Shown here: piece after piece, positions 6,931 through 14,368 of the stretch | How positions within the stretch are numbered: the stretch's first letter is position 1 | How the letters are laid out: the number at the start of each line of letters is the position of its first letter | Assembly: GCA_002437415.1 (NCBI GenBank) | Contig: DJPL01000063.1 | Span: 1-25,582, forward strand | Source: Ruminococcaceae bacterium UBA6413 | GTDB lineage: Bacteria; Bacillota; Clostridia; Oscillospirales; Ruminococcaceae | DNA: 25,582 nucleotides | Reading direction: 5' to 3' | Notes under the pieces: model-generated | Told to the model about the DNA's origin: nothing | The model's database searches: none | Seen by the model: only the letters and a program-made list of their open reading frames with translations | Program-made: the position numbers and the translations under genes

Positions 6931-9567
6931 TCAGCCGATCATATTTTTAACTATATCGGTAAGAGCGAGAAGTGCCTCGTCGATCTTGGTTACGTCAGCG
7001 ATACCTGCCATAGCCGTATCGGGCTTTCCACCGCCCTTGCCGCCTGCGATAGCCGCGATCTCCTTAACTATCTTGCCTGCGTTTGCACCCTTTGCAACTG
7101 CTTCGGGGCTTGCGATACAAAGGAAGTTGCCCTTGCCGTCCGATACGCCTGCGAGTACCGCAATAAACGAATCGTTAGCATCTTTCAGCTTGTCGCCGGC
7201 TTTTCTCAGACTGTCGCCTGTTACGCCCGAAAGCATAGCGGAGAATACCTTTATTCCGTTTACTTCTGCCGCACCGTCGGTGATGTTCTTCATTTGGCTC
7301 ATTGAAATGATACCGTTAAGGCGGTCTATTTCAGCCTGCATAGCGTGCATTTCATTCATGATATTTTCGCACTTCTGCATTACGGCAGAGGGGTTAGCTA
7401 TCTTAAGAACCTGTGCGATATTTGTTACCATCGCCTTTGTCTGGTCGTATGCCGAAAGTACGTTGTAGCCTGTAACAGCTTCAATTCTTCTTACACCCGA
7501 TGCTACAGATGTTTCGGATATGATCTTGAACAGACCTGCCTTTGCTGTATTGTCAAGGTGTGTACCGCCGCAGAACTCTGTTGATACATTGCCTGCCTGT
7601 ACAACTCTTACGATATCGCCGTACTTTTCGCCGAACAGAGCCATAGCGCCCTTCTTGCGTGCTTCTTCAATAGGAAGCTCCTCTGTTACAACGGGGATAC
7701 CTGCGAGGATCCAGTCGTTTACGAGCATTTCAACCTTTTCAAGCTCTTCGGGAGTAACCGCGCTGAAGTGGCTGAAGTCGAAACGGCATCTGTAGGGATC
7801 TACATAAGAACCTGCCTGGTGAACGTGGTCGCCGAGCACCTTTCTGAGTGCCGCCTGTAAAAGGTGAGCACAGGTGTGGTTTCTTGCCGTAGCCATACGC
7901 TTCTTTTCGTCAACTGCCGATTTAACCGCGTCGTCTGTATAGAAGCAGCCGCTTTCAACGTGGCAGTTGCAGATAAACTGTCCTGCACCTGTCTTCTTGG
8001 TGTCAATGACCTGCATTACGTTGTCCCCTGCTGTGATTGTACCGCAGTCGCCTACCTGTCCGCCGCTTTCTGCATAGAAAGGTGTAACGTCAAGAACAAC
8101 TGTTACCTCGTCGCCCTCGTTGCAGACATCTGTAACCTCGCCATCCTTTATCATGGCAAGGATCTTGCTGTCGGCTGTCAGTGACTTATATCCGACAAAT
8201 GTTGTTGTAAGTCCGCTGAGCGCATTCGCTGTAGCTTCGTCCCAGCCGCCCTTGAACGCCTGGTTAGAACGTGCCTTCGCCTTCTGCTCGTTCATAAGCT
8301 CGAAGAAACGCTCTTCATCGATACCGATGTTCTTTTCCTGAAGAATTTCTCTCGTCAGGTCGATAGGGAAGCCGTAAGTGTCGTGAAGCTTGAAGAGGTT
8401 TTCACCGCTTAAGATAGGCTTCTGAGTATCTTCTGCCGAAAGTTCCTTTATAAACTCGCCGAGTATCTGCATACCCTTGTCTACAGTCTTTGCAAAGCTT
8501 TCTTCCTCAGTCTTGATGACCTTCTTTATATATTCTCTCTTCTCATCAAGCTCGGGATAAGCGGAGAGGTTTTCGTTGATAACAGTGTCGCAGATCTCAT
8601 ACAGGAAGGGTCTGTTTACGCCGAGCATTCTGCCGTGTCTTGCGGCACGTCTTAACAGACGGCGCAGTACATAGCCTCTGCCTTCGTTTGAAGGACGGAT
8701 ACCGTCGCCCACCATAAATGTTGTCGAACGGATATGGTCGGTGATAACACGGATAGAAACGTCTGTTGTGGGGTCATCATGATAGTTTACACCCGCAACA
8801 GAGCAGATCTTCTTCATAATGTTCTGGATTGTATCGACCTCAAACAGGTTGTCAACATCCTGCATTACACAGGCAAGACGCTCAAGACCCATACCTGTAT
8901 CGATGTTCTTTGTTGCGAGCTGTGTGTAGTTGCCCTTGCCGTCGTTATCGAACTGTGTGAATACGAGGTTCCATATCTCGATTATTCTGTCGCATTCGCC
9001 AGCCTGTTCAAAACTCTCGAAAGGACCGTACTTTTCGCCTCTGTCGAAGTGGATCTCCGAGCATGGACCGCAAGGACCGCTTCCGTGCTCCCAGAAGTTA
9101 TCAGCCTTGCCGAGCTTTATTATTCTTTCGCGGGGTACGCCTACTTCGTTAGCCCATATATCGCCCGCTTCGTCATCTTCTTCGTAAATTGTGACCCACA
9201 GCTTTTCCTCGGGGATCTCAAGTACCTTTGTGAGGTATTCCCACGCCCATGCTGTAGCCTCATGCTTGAAGTAATCGCCGAATGAGAAGTTGCCGAGCAT
9301 TTCAAAATATGTGCCGTGTCTTGCTGTCTTGCCGACATTGTCGATATCGGGTGTTCTGATACACTTCTGACAAGTTGTTACACGGTGTCTGGGGGGCTCT
9401 TCAATGCCCTGAAAATACTTTTTAAGAGGTGTCATACCCGCATTGATAAGAAGTACAGAGTTATCACCCTGCGGTACAAGCGGAGCTGATGCCATTCTCA
9501 GATGTCCTTTGCTCTCGAAAAATTTGAGATAGCTTTCTCTAAGATCGTTAAGTCCTGTCCATTTCAT
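6931..9567 (-). CDS. alaS: Alanine--tRNA ligase
   Basis: 878 aa, standard length. The class II catalytic core is at the N-terminus (LRESYLKFFESKGH, APLVPQGDNSVLLINAGM), followed by the helical tRNA-binding domain. The editing domain carries its zinc-site residues His564, His568, Cys666 and His670, so mischarged Ser/Gly-tRNA(Ala) clearance should be intact. The C-terminal DHHA1-type domain ends in a glycine-rich GGKGGGKPD-MA motif. The product charges tRNA(Ala) in the cytoplasm. It is the first gene of the long minus-strand operon and has a strong promoter about 75-105 nt upstream. The leader is only about 70 nt, too short for a T-box, so tRNA-responsive control is unlikely here. Confidence 0.98.
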   Translation of the reverse strand: MKWTGLNDLRESYLKFFESKGHLRMASAPLVPQGDNSVLLINAGMTPLKKYFQGIEEPPRHRVTTCQKCIRTPDIDNVGKTARHGTYFEMLGNFSFGDYFKHEATAWAWEYLTKVLEIPEEKLWVTIYEEDDEAGDIWANEVGVPRERIIKLGKADNFWEHGSGPCGPCSEIHFDRGEKYGPFESFEQAGECDRIIEIWNLVFTQFDNDGKGNYTQLATKNIDTGMGLERLACVMQDVDNLFEVDTIQNIMKKICSVAGVNYHDDPTTDVSIRVITDHIRSTTFMVGDGIRPSNEGRGYVLRRLLRRAARHGRMLGVNRPFLYEICDTVINENLSAYPELDEKREYIKKVIKTEEESFAKTVDKGMQILGEFIKELSAEDTQKPILSGENLFKLHDTYGFPIDLTREILQEKNIGIDEERFFELMNEQKAKARSNQAFKGGWDEATANALSGLTTTFVGYKSLTADSKILAMIKDGEVTDVCNEGDEVTVVLDVTPFYAESGGQVGDCGTITAGDNVMQVIDTKKTGAGQFICNCHVESGCFYTDDAVKSAVDEKKRMATARNHTCAHLLQAALRKVLGDHVHQAGSYVDPYRCRFDFSHFSAVTPEELEKVEMLVNDWILAGIPVVTEELPIEEARKKGAMALFGEKYGDIVRVVQAGNVSTEFCGGTHLDNTAKAGLFKIISETSVASGVRRIEAVTGYNVLSAYDQTKAMVTNIAQVLKIANPSAVMQKCENIMNEMHAMQAEIDRLNGIISMSQMKNITDGAAEVNGIKVFSAMLSGVTGDSLRKAGDKLKDANDSFIAVLAGVSDGKGNFLCIASPEAVAKGANAGKIVKEIAAIAGGKGGGKPDTAMAGIADVTKIDEALLALTDIVKNMIG

Positions 9568-9644
9568 ATAATTTATGATTCCTTCCGTTTATCATCAGGG
9601 ATGCAAAAAGCAGTACCCGATTTTTAGTTGAACATACATATTTA

Positions 9645-9672
9645 ATTATATCCGATTTTGGTAAAAAGTCAA
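9645..9672 (-). promoter_or_regulatory. Promoter of the alaS operon
   Basis: Reading the minus strand: -35 TTGACT (9672-9667), 16-bp spacer, -10 TATAAT (9650-9645), giving a leader of roughly 70 nt before alaS. An 8-bp direct repeat CCGATTTT (9617-9624 and 9652-9659) brackets the start site; its meaning is unknown. Confidence 0.8.
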
Positions 9673-9718
9673 TATTTTTTTGCGATAATGGGTGAGTAAT
9701 AAGGGATAAAAGAGAAAG

Positions 9719-9739
9719 GAGCACCCGATAAGAGTGCTC
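9719..9739. repeat. Hairpin copy 1 (GAGCAC-9-GTGCTC)
   Basis: A perfect 6-bp stem GAGCAC/GTGCTC with loop CCGATAAGA. It differs from the element at 9917-9937 by only two loop bases. On the minus strand it is followed by CTTTCTCTTTT, so it may act as a terminator shielding the alaS promoter from readthrough of the upstream dusB operon. Confidence 0.6.
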
Positions 9740-9914
9740 TGGTTTGTAGAAAAAAGCTTGTTTTTGAGAAATGCAGTGTATTCTCAATCCCTAACCCCAA
9801 ACCTCTTCCCCTCGGGAAGGGGCTATATTACTGGGGCTACCGCCCCTAGTCCCTGTTGGGGGCTTTGCCCCTCAACCCCATTTTTAAAAGATATATAGTT
9901 TTATCGACAGTCTG
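9740..9914. repeat. GC-rich intergenic block with three adjacent hairpins
   Basis: No gene is supported here. Three hairpins follow each other: CTTCCC-CTC-GGGAAG (9805-9819); GGGGC-TACC-GCCCC (9833-9846) with outer ACT/AGT pairs; and GGGGC-TTT-GCCCC (9859-9871) with outer GTTG/CAAC pairs. The last two share the same design including one unpaired T after GCCCC. The minus strand has runs of G that could also fold as a G-quadruplex. This looks like a dispersed intergenic repeat rather than coding sequence. Confidence 0.55.
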
Positions 9915-9939
9915 AAGAGCACAAGATAAGAGTGCTCTT
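9915..9939. terminator. Hairpin copy 2, terminator-like, after the substrate-binding protein gene
   Basis: An 8-bp stem AAGAGCAC/GTGCTCTT with loop AAGATAAGA lies 7 nt beyond the stop codon of the minus-strand lipoprotein gene. The inner 21 nt match the hairpin at 9719-9739 except for two loop bases. On the minus strand no U run follows, on the plus strand TTTT does, so its orientation as a terminator is uncertain. Confidence 0.5.
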
Positions 9940-9946
9940 TTAAGGT

Positions 9947-10969
9947 TTATTCTGTCGTGGCTGAATTATCATCATTGCCGCTTTCGGCATCGGCGGGTTC
10001 TTCACTCTTCGGAGCAGAGCTGTTTTCCGTTTCTGCTTTCGCGTTCAAATCAACTTCGAATGCCTTTGCCACAGTGCCGATAAGCTCGGTTATCCTGCCG
10101 CTCGGACGTTCAAAATATCTGTTTTCAAGAACCGTTATCTTACCGTCCGTTACCGCTTTAAGCTCCGAATAGTTTTCGTCCGATATCAGCGTATCCACGC
10201 CTATGATATCGCTTACGAATATAAGGTCGGGCTGATTTTCGGCTAGGTCTGCCGCCTTATATGTATAGCCGCTTGCGCTTTCTGCAATATTTGTACCGAA
10301 AAGGCTGAGAACAGCGCTTTCAAACGTATCTCCGCCCGCCGGAGTGTTAGCGGCGGTTACATAGATGAATTTCTTTTTTGTCTTTTTTATCGCGTCAATC
10401 TGTTTTTTTATCGGTGAGAATGCCTTTTCTCCCGCCGCCTCACCGTCAAACAGTCCGTTCATCGCAAGTCCGAAAAATTTGTAGATATTTTCAAACTCCT
10501 CAATGCTTCTGGGTGAGGGGATAACAAGAACCTTGATGCCCTGTGCTTCAAGCGATATCTTGTCCTTTGTCACTATCGGAGTCGCCGTGATAACAAGGTC
10601 GGGCTTCAGCTTTTTGATAGCCGCTATGTCGGGGTTTGCACTGCTTGCCGCCTTGGGAAGCTCCTTTACGCTCTCGGGGTAGTCACAATAGTCGCTGACC
10701 GCCGTTATTTTTTCGCCGTAACCCATTTCAAAGAGTATCTCGGTGTAAGCGGGGGTGAGAGATACTATCTTTTCGGGAGCTTTTGCGATCTCCGTATCGT
10801 TCAGTGTTACCGGGTATGCGCTGAGCGGTTCACTGCTTTGAGCCGAGCTGTTTTCTTCTGTTATAGCACCCGATGATTTTCCGGGTATCAGCATAATGTT
10901 TTCACAGCCGCCGAATGTGACCGTAAGAGCAAGTAAAGCCGCTGTCAGCATTATAAGCTTTCTTTTCAT
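9947..10969 (-). CDS. Lipoprotein substrate-binding protein, BtuF/FecB-like (Peripla_BP_2)
   Basis: 340 aa when started at the ATG at 10969 (MKRKLIML...), chosen because GGAGAAG lies just upstream and the start follows the DUF815 stop by 1 nt. Residues 1-22 form a lipoprotein signal with lipobox F-G-G-C (Cys22). The mature part has the helical-backbone metal-receptor pattern: KIVSLTPAYTEILFEMGYG, then D-Y-C-D-Y-P, then PDIAAIKKLKPDLVI. Such proteins capture siderophores, haem or corrinoids for ABC importers. No permease or ATPase gene is adjacent, so it is an orphan receptor whose partner must be encoded elsewhere, and the ligand cannot be told. The C-terminal ~35 residues form an unusual acidic, Ser/Ala/Glu-rich low-complexity tail beyond the fold. 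Confidence 0.85.
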   Translation of the reverse strand: MKRKLIMLTAALLALTVTFGGCENIMLIPGKSSGAITEENSSAQSSEPLSAYPVTLNDTEIAKAPEKIVSLTPAYTEILFEMGYGEKITAVSDYCDYPESVKELPKAASSANPDIAAIKKLKPDLVITATPIVTKDKISLEAQGIKVLVIPSPRSIEEFENIYKFFGLAMNGLFDGEAAGEKAFSPIKKQIDAIKKTKKKFIYVTAANTPAGGDTFESAVLSLFGTNIAESASGYTYKAADLAENQPDLIFVSDIIGVDTLISDENYSELKAVTDGKITVLENRYFERPSGRITELIGTVAKAFEVDLNAKAETENSSAPKSEEPADAESGNDDNSATTE

Positions 10970-10970
10970 A

Positions 10971-12164
10971 TTACATCTTCTCCGGGTCAATGCCGAGCGC
11001 AAGCTTTGATTGCAGGCTGTCCGCAAACTGCCTTGCTATTCTCGGCGATCTGCCGTTGCGCTTGAGCGCAAATCTTTCCGCGCATCTGTCGAGCTTGTCC
11101 TTATCTATTATAATTCCTCTGTCGAGGATAAGACTGCGTACAATTTCAAGGTAGATTTCCTTGTTGGGCGCGAGGAATGTTACAAACAGACCAAATCTGT
11201 CTGACAGCGACATACTCTCGTCTATTTCGTCCGCACTGTGAACGTTGTCGCCCATACGACTGCTTTCGGTTTCCTTGATGAGATGGCGGCGGTTTGTCGT
11301 TGCATATATCAGGATATTTGACGGCCTGCCGCAGACAGAGCCCTCGAGAACCTTTTTAAGTACGCCGAAGCCCTCGTCATTCTCGCCGAAAGACAGGTCA
11401 TCAATGAAGATTATAAACTTAAGCGGGCTTTCGCTCAGCGTTTTATACAGTGTAGGTAGGCAGGCAACGTCCTTTTTGTCGACCTGTACTATGCGCAGGT
11501 TTGCGTACTCGTTGAGAAGTGCTTTGACAGTCGAGGACTTACCTGTACCTCTGTCGCCGTAGAGCAGAGCATTGTCTGCGGGGTGACCTGCAATGAATGC
11601 CCTTGTGTTATCAACGATCTGCTTTCTCTGTGCTTCATATTTCTTAAGATCCGAAAGACGTATAGCGTCGGGCTTTTCAATAGGCTGAAGCTCGCCGTTG
11701 TCGTATACGAAAGCCTTGTATTTGGCATAGATGCCGCTTCCGTTTTCGCTTATATGGCGGATAAAATACTCTGCATTGCAGTCAAAGCCGCCCGTTACAT
11801 ATTCGGGAAGTGAGAAAATAAAATTCTCGTTGAACTTCTGGAAGAGATAATCTTTCAGCTTGTGAGCCGACATTTTTGCAAGCTCTTTTATTACCGATAC
11901 GTCGTATTCAACGGCATAAAGCTTGCTTGTATCTTCTTTTTTTATGTAGCTTTCTATAAGCTTTGAGTCTGCGTATGTCAGAAGCTCGCGCAGATAGTCC
12001 GCAAGCGTCTTGTCGTGTGTGAGCAGATAACGAGCGATATTTGTATACGCGTCTATCGCTGTGCATTCATCATCGCTTGCAAGCTGTTCAAACTGATCGA
12101 TGATATAATCGCCGCTTATGTCAAATGCGGTAAGAGATCTTAATTTGTGTGCCGTTTCTTTCAT
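10971..12164 (-). CDS. DUF815 family AAA+ type ATPase
   Basis: 397 aa. Walker A is G-D-R-G-T-G-K-S-S (residues 203-211) and Walker B is F-I-I-F-I-D-D (250-256), followed by a sensor-like YATTNRRHL segment. The first ~190 residues are helical and carry no motif I know. DUF815 proteins are soluble P-loop ATPases, widespread in Clostridia, with no firmly established function that I can state. AAAGG lies 8-9 nt before the ATG at 12164. The gene lies 24 nt after dusB and abuts the lipoprotein gene (1 nt), so all three are probably co-transcribed. Confidence 0.88.
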   Translation of the reverse strand: MKETAHKLRSLTAFDISGDYIIDQFEQLASDDECTAIDAYTNIARYLLTHDKTLADYLRELLTYADSKLIESYIKKEDTSKLYAVEYDVSVIKELAKMSAHKLKDYLFQKFNENFIFSLPEYVTGGFDCNAEYFIRHISENGSGIYAKYKAFVYDNGELQPIEKPDAIRLSDLKKYEAQRKQIVDNTRAFIAGHPADNALLYGDRGTGKSSTVKALLNEYANLRIVQVDKKDVACLPTLYKTLSESPLKFIIFIDDLSFGENDEGFGVLKKVLEGSVCGRPSNILIYATTNRRHLIKETESSRMGDNVHSADEIDESMSLSDRFGLFVTFLAPNKEIYLEIVRSLILDRGIIIDKDKLDRCAERFALKRNGRSPRIARQFADSLQSKLALGIDPEKM

Positions 12165-12188
12165 TGGTTTGCCTTTCCTTTTCGTTCT

Positions 12189-13172
12189 TTATATGTCCTG
12201 CCGTGCCGTGCTTTTTATAAGCGCCAGCATATTGTCAAAATCCTCGAGCGTTGACAGACTGCCGCACATATTGCGGAGCTTTGCCGCGCCCGGTCTGCCT
12301 TTGAGATACCATGCGGTATGCTTGCGTGCTTCCTTCATTCCGATATATTCGCCCTTGTCCTCACAGAGCAGTCTTATGTGCTCGTTCATAATGTCAAGCT
12401 GTTCATCGGGGGAAGGTGGGGGTAAAACTTCTCCTGTTTCAAGATAATGCTTTATCTCGGAAAATATCCACGGTCTGCCGCAGGCGGCTCTGCCCACCAT
12501 TACAAGGTCACAGCCGGTGTAATCGTACATATGTTTACAGCTTTCGCCGCTGTCGACATCGCCGTTTCCTATTACAGGTATGCTCAGTGCCTGTTTTACC
12601 TCCGCAATTATGTCAAGGTCGGCCTTGCCGCTGTACATCTGGTTCTTTGTCCTGCCGTGGACCGCAATCGCAGACGCTCCGTTTTCCTGTGCAACACGGG
12701 CGACCTCAACGGCATTAACATTCTTTTCGTCCCAGCCCTTTCTTATCTTGACAGTAACGGGAATATCGGTCGCTTTTACGACCGCCTCAACTATCTGTCC
12801 GAGAAGAATCGGATTTTTCATCAGTGCCGAACCTGCACCGTTTCCCGCAACCTTCGGAACGGGGCAACCGCAGTTTATATCTATGAAATCGGGATTATAC
12901 TGCGCCGCGATAACTGCCGCTTTAGCCATAAATTCGGGCTCACTGCCGAACAGTTGTATTGCCATCGGACGTTCATAATCAGTTAACGTGAGCAGGCTTG
13001 CAGTCTTGCGGTCCGAGTAGCAAAGACCTTTTGCGCTTGCCATTTCTCCTGTGAGCAGTGCCGCACCGTATTTCTTACACATAGTGCGCATGGCTTTGTC
13101 TGCAACAGATGCCATAGGGGCAAGCGAGGCTGTTTTTTCTATCCTGACATTTCCTATCGTAATGTATTCCAC
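12189..13172 (-). CDS. dusB: tRNA-dihydrouridine synthase (DusB type)
   Basis: 327 aa, standard length. The TIM-barrel start LAPMASVADKAMR, the active-site D-I-N-C-G-C-P with catalytic Cys103, the GAGSALMKNP segment, the VTVKIRKGWD strand and H-G-R-T (FMN/tRNA-binding) are all present. The enzyme reduces uridines in the tRNA D-loop using FMN and NAD(P)H. The only usable start is a GTG at 13172. The visible Shine-Dalgarno (AAAGGAG) is about 16 nt away, longer than usual, so translation may be weak or helped by leader folding. First gene of a three-gene operon. Confidence 0.93.
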   Translation of the reverse strand: MEYITIGNVRIEKTASLAPMASVADKAMRTMCKKYGAALLTGEMASAKGLCYSDRKTASLLTLTDYERPMAIQLFGSEPEFMAKAAVIAAQYNPDFIDINCGCPVPKVAGNGAGSALMKNPILLGQIVEAVVKATDIPVTVKIRKGWDEKNVNAVEVARVAQENGASAIAVHGRTKNQMYSGKADLDIIAEVKQALSIPVIGNGDVDSGESCKHMYDYTGCDLVMVGRAACGRPWIFSEIKHYLETGEVLPPPSPDEQLDIMNEHIRLLCEDKGEYIGMKEARKHTAWYLKGRPGAAKLRNMCGSLSTLEDFDNMLALIKSTARQDI

Positions 13173-13212
13173 TATCGGTAAAGAGTAGCTCCTTTCGGAA
13201 TATATTTAAATC

Positions 13213-13241
13213 ATTATATCACTTTTTGAACTGCTGTTCAA
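13213..13241 (-). promoter_or_regulatory. Promoter of dusB operon
   Basis: Minus strand: TTGAAC (13241-13236), 17-bp spacer, TATAAT (13218-13213). The predicted start site leaves a leader of about 35 nt. It diverges from the DUF624 promoter about 70 bp away. Confidence 0.8.
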
Positions 13242-13288
13242 TAGATTATGGCGCACAGAAGCCGAAGAAGATATATTTTTAGAAGTTT

Positions 13289-13340
13289 TTATACAATATT
13301 CCCATTTATACCTTGCAATCCGACAAAAAATATTGTATAA
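13289..13340. promoter_or_regulatory. 12-bp inverted repeat around the DUF624 promoter
   Basis: Perfect arms TTATACAATATT (13289-13300) and AATATTGTATAA (13329-13340). The gap of 28 bp contains the -35 element and the second arm overlaps the -10. Arm centres are 40 bp apart, close to four helical turns, as in operators that bind a repressor by looping. Function is inferred from placement only. Confidence 0.5.
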
Positions 13341-13341
13341 T
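13313..13341 (+). promoter_or_regulatory. Promoter of the DUF624 gene
   Basis: TTGCAA (13313-13318), 17-bp spacer, TATAAT (13336-13341). The leader of ~115 nt starts with a 9-bp perfect stem (ACGGCGTTT 13347-13355 with AAACGCCGT 13385-13393, U-rich 29-nt loop). Confidence 0.8.
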
Positions 13342-13462
13342 ATTATACGGCGTTTTTGCTGTTTATCGTTTTTTCGGTTTATTTAAACGCCGTTAACATT
13401 CGTATGCTACCATGCACATTATGCCGCAAGGCGGATCTGTTCATATTTAAGGAGTTGTTATC

Positions 13463-14287
13463 TTGGCATTCAAGCTATTTGATTATCAGAGTTCGGGCAA
13501 CGGTGTATCAAAGACTGCGCCGCAGAAGAAGCCGTTTTTCAGATACTGGGAGATATTCGGCAGAAAGTTCTGGAAAATCATCGAACTGAATTTGCTTTAC
13601 ATACTTTTCTGTATACCTGTCGTGACATTCGGACCTGCCACGGCAGCGCTTACTCATGTTATGAGAAAGTTCATACTTGAGCAGCCCTGCTTTGTGTTTG
13701 ACGAGTTTTTCACTGCGTTCAAAAAGAATTTCAAGCAGTCCGTTGCTATAGGAATTATCGACGTTATAGGTGTAGCGGCTCTTGTTGTCGCACTGTTTGA
13801 ATTTATGGCTGCCGATAAGCTTCCCGACGGTATGATCGTATATATCTGCGTGTTTATCTGCATTGCGACACTGCTGTATATAATGCACTTCTATATCTAT
13901 CTTGAAATAGTTGCGCTGAAGCTTCCGCTCAAGGCTATGCTGAAAAATGCGCTGCTCCTCGTTTTCCTCGGTGTAAAGCGCAATTTTATCGCGCTGGTGA
14001 TAAATCTTGCGATAATAACGCTTATCGTTTTATTCCTGCCTTATTCGATATTTGCGGTCATAGTGTTCCCACTGGCTTTTATGAGCTTTACCACAACGTT
14101 TATATGTTACCCCATAATTCAGAAATATATCGTCAATCCGTACTATGAGGATCGCGGCGAGCGCAACCCCGAGCTCGGTCCGATAAGTGATGAGGATATC
14201 GCCGAAAACGCTGTATTTGTCGACAGAGGCGGAAGCGAAAAGGAGATAAAGGCAGCGCCAAAGGCTCACGGCAAGGTTATCAAATAA
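13463..14287 (+). CDS. DUF624 (YesL-type) integral membrane protein
   Basis: 274 aa. The start is the TTG at 13463, with AAGGAG 8 nt upstream; no ATG in frame fits better. The pattern is typical of DUF624: an amphipathic N-terminus with RYWEIFGRKFWKIIELNLLYILFCIPVVTFGPATAAL, then about five hydrophobic segments up to residue ~225, and a Y-Y-E-D-motif near the membrane exit. The soluble, charged C-terminal ~50 residues are longer than the core fold needs. In Bacillus, YesL lies near carbohydrate (pectin) transport genes; in many Clostridia DUF624 genes accompany sugar ABC transporters, but here the gene stands alone between its own promoter and terminator. Function unknown. Confidence 0.85.
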   Translation: MAFKLFDYQSSGNGVSKTAPQKKPFFRYWEIFGRKFWKIIELNLLYILFCIPVVTFGPATAALTHVMRKFILEQPCFVFDEFFTAFKKNFKQSVAIGIIDVIGVAALVVALFEFMAADKLPDGMIVYICVFICIATLLYIMHFYIYLEIVALKLPLKAMLKNALLLVFLGVKRNFIALVINLAIITLIVLFLPYSIFAVIVFPLAFMSFTTTFICYPIIQKYIVNPYYEDRGERNPELGPISDEDIAENAVFVDRGGSEKEIKAAPKAHGKVIK

Positions 14288-14292
14288 TTATT

Positions 14293-14328
14293 ACGGCATT
14301 CCCGCAGAAAGTGCGGGAATGCCGTTTT
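14293..14328 (+). terminator. Terminator after the DUF624 gene
   Basis: A perfect 14-bp stem (14293-14306 with 14312-14325), 5-nt loop GAAAG, followed by a short T tract. Strong Rho-independent hairpin 5 nt after the stop codon. Confidence 0.9.
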
Positions 14329-14368
14329 GCGTAAATTAAGCGCATTCGCCGGGTATTTACAAAAACTG

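Noticed and set aside
8734..9285. 183-codon open frame antisense to alaS
   Set aside because: Cysteine-rich shadow frame inside a full-length conserved synthetase.
9568..9645. T-box or other riboswitch before alaS
   Set aside because: The leader is only about 70 nt and has no T-box core or stem I motifs.
9548..9787. 79-codon minus-strand frame across the alaS promoter
   Set aside because: It overlaps the alaS start and its promoter, has no RBS, and the product shows no motif.
10970..11026. Longer N-terminus of the substrate-binding lipoprotein (start at 11026)
   Set aside because: It would bury the lipoprotein signal behind 19 extra residues and overlap DUF815; the ATG at 10969 has a good RBS.
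13412..13450. 12-residue leader-peptide ORF (MHIMPQGGSVHI) ending just at the DUF624 RBS
   Set aside because: No Shine-Dalgarno in front of it and no run of a regulatory codon; position alone is not enough.
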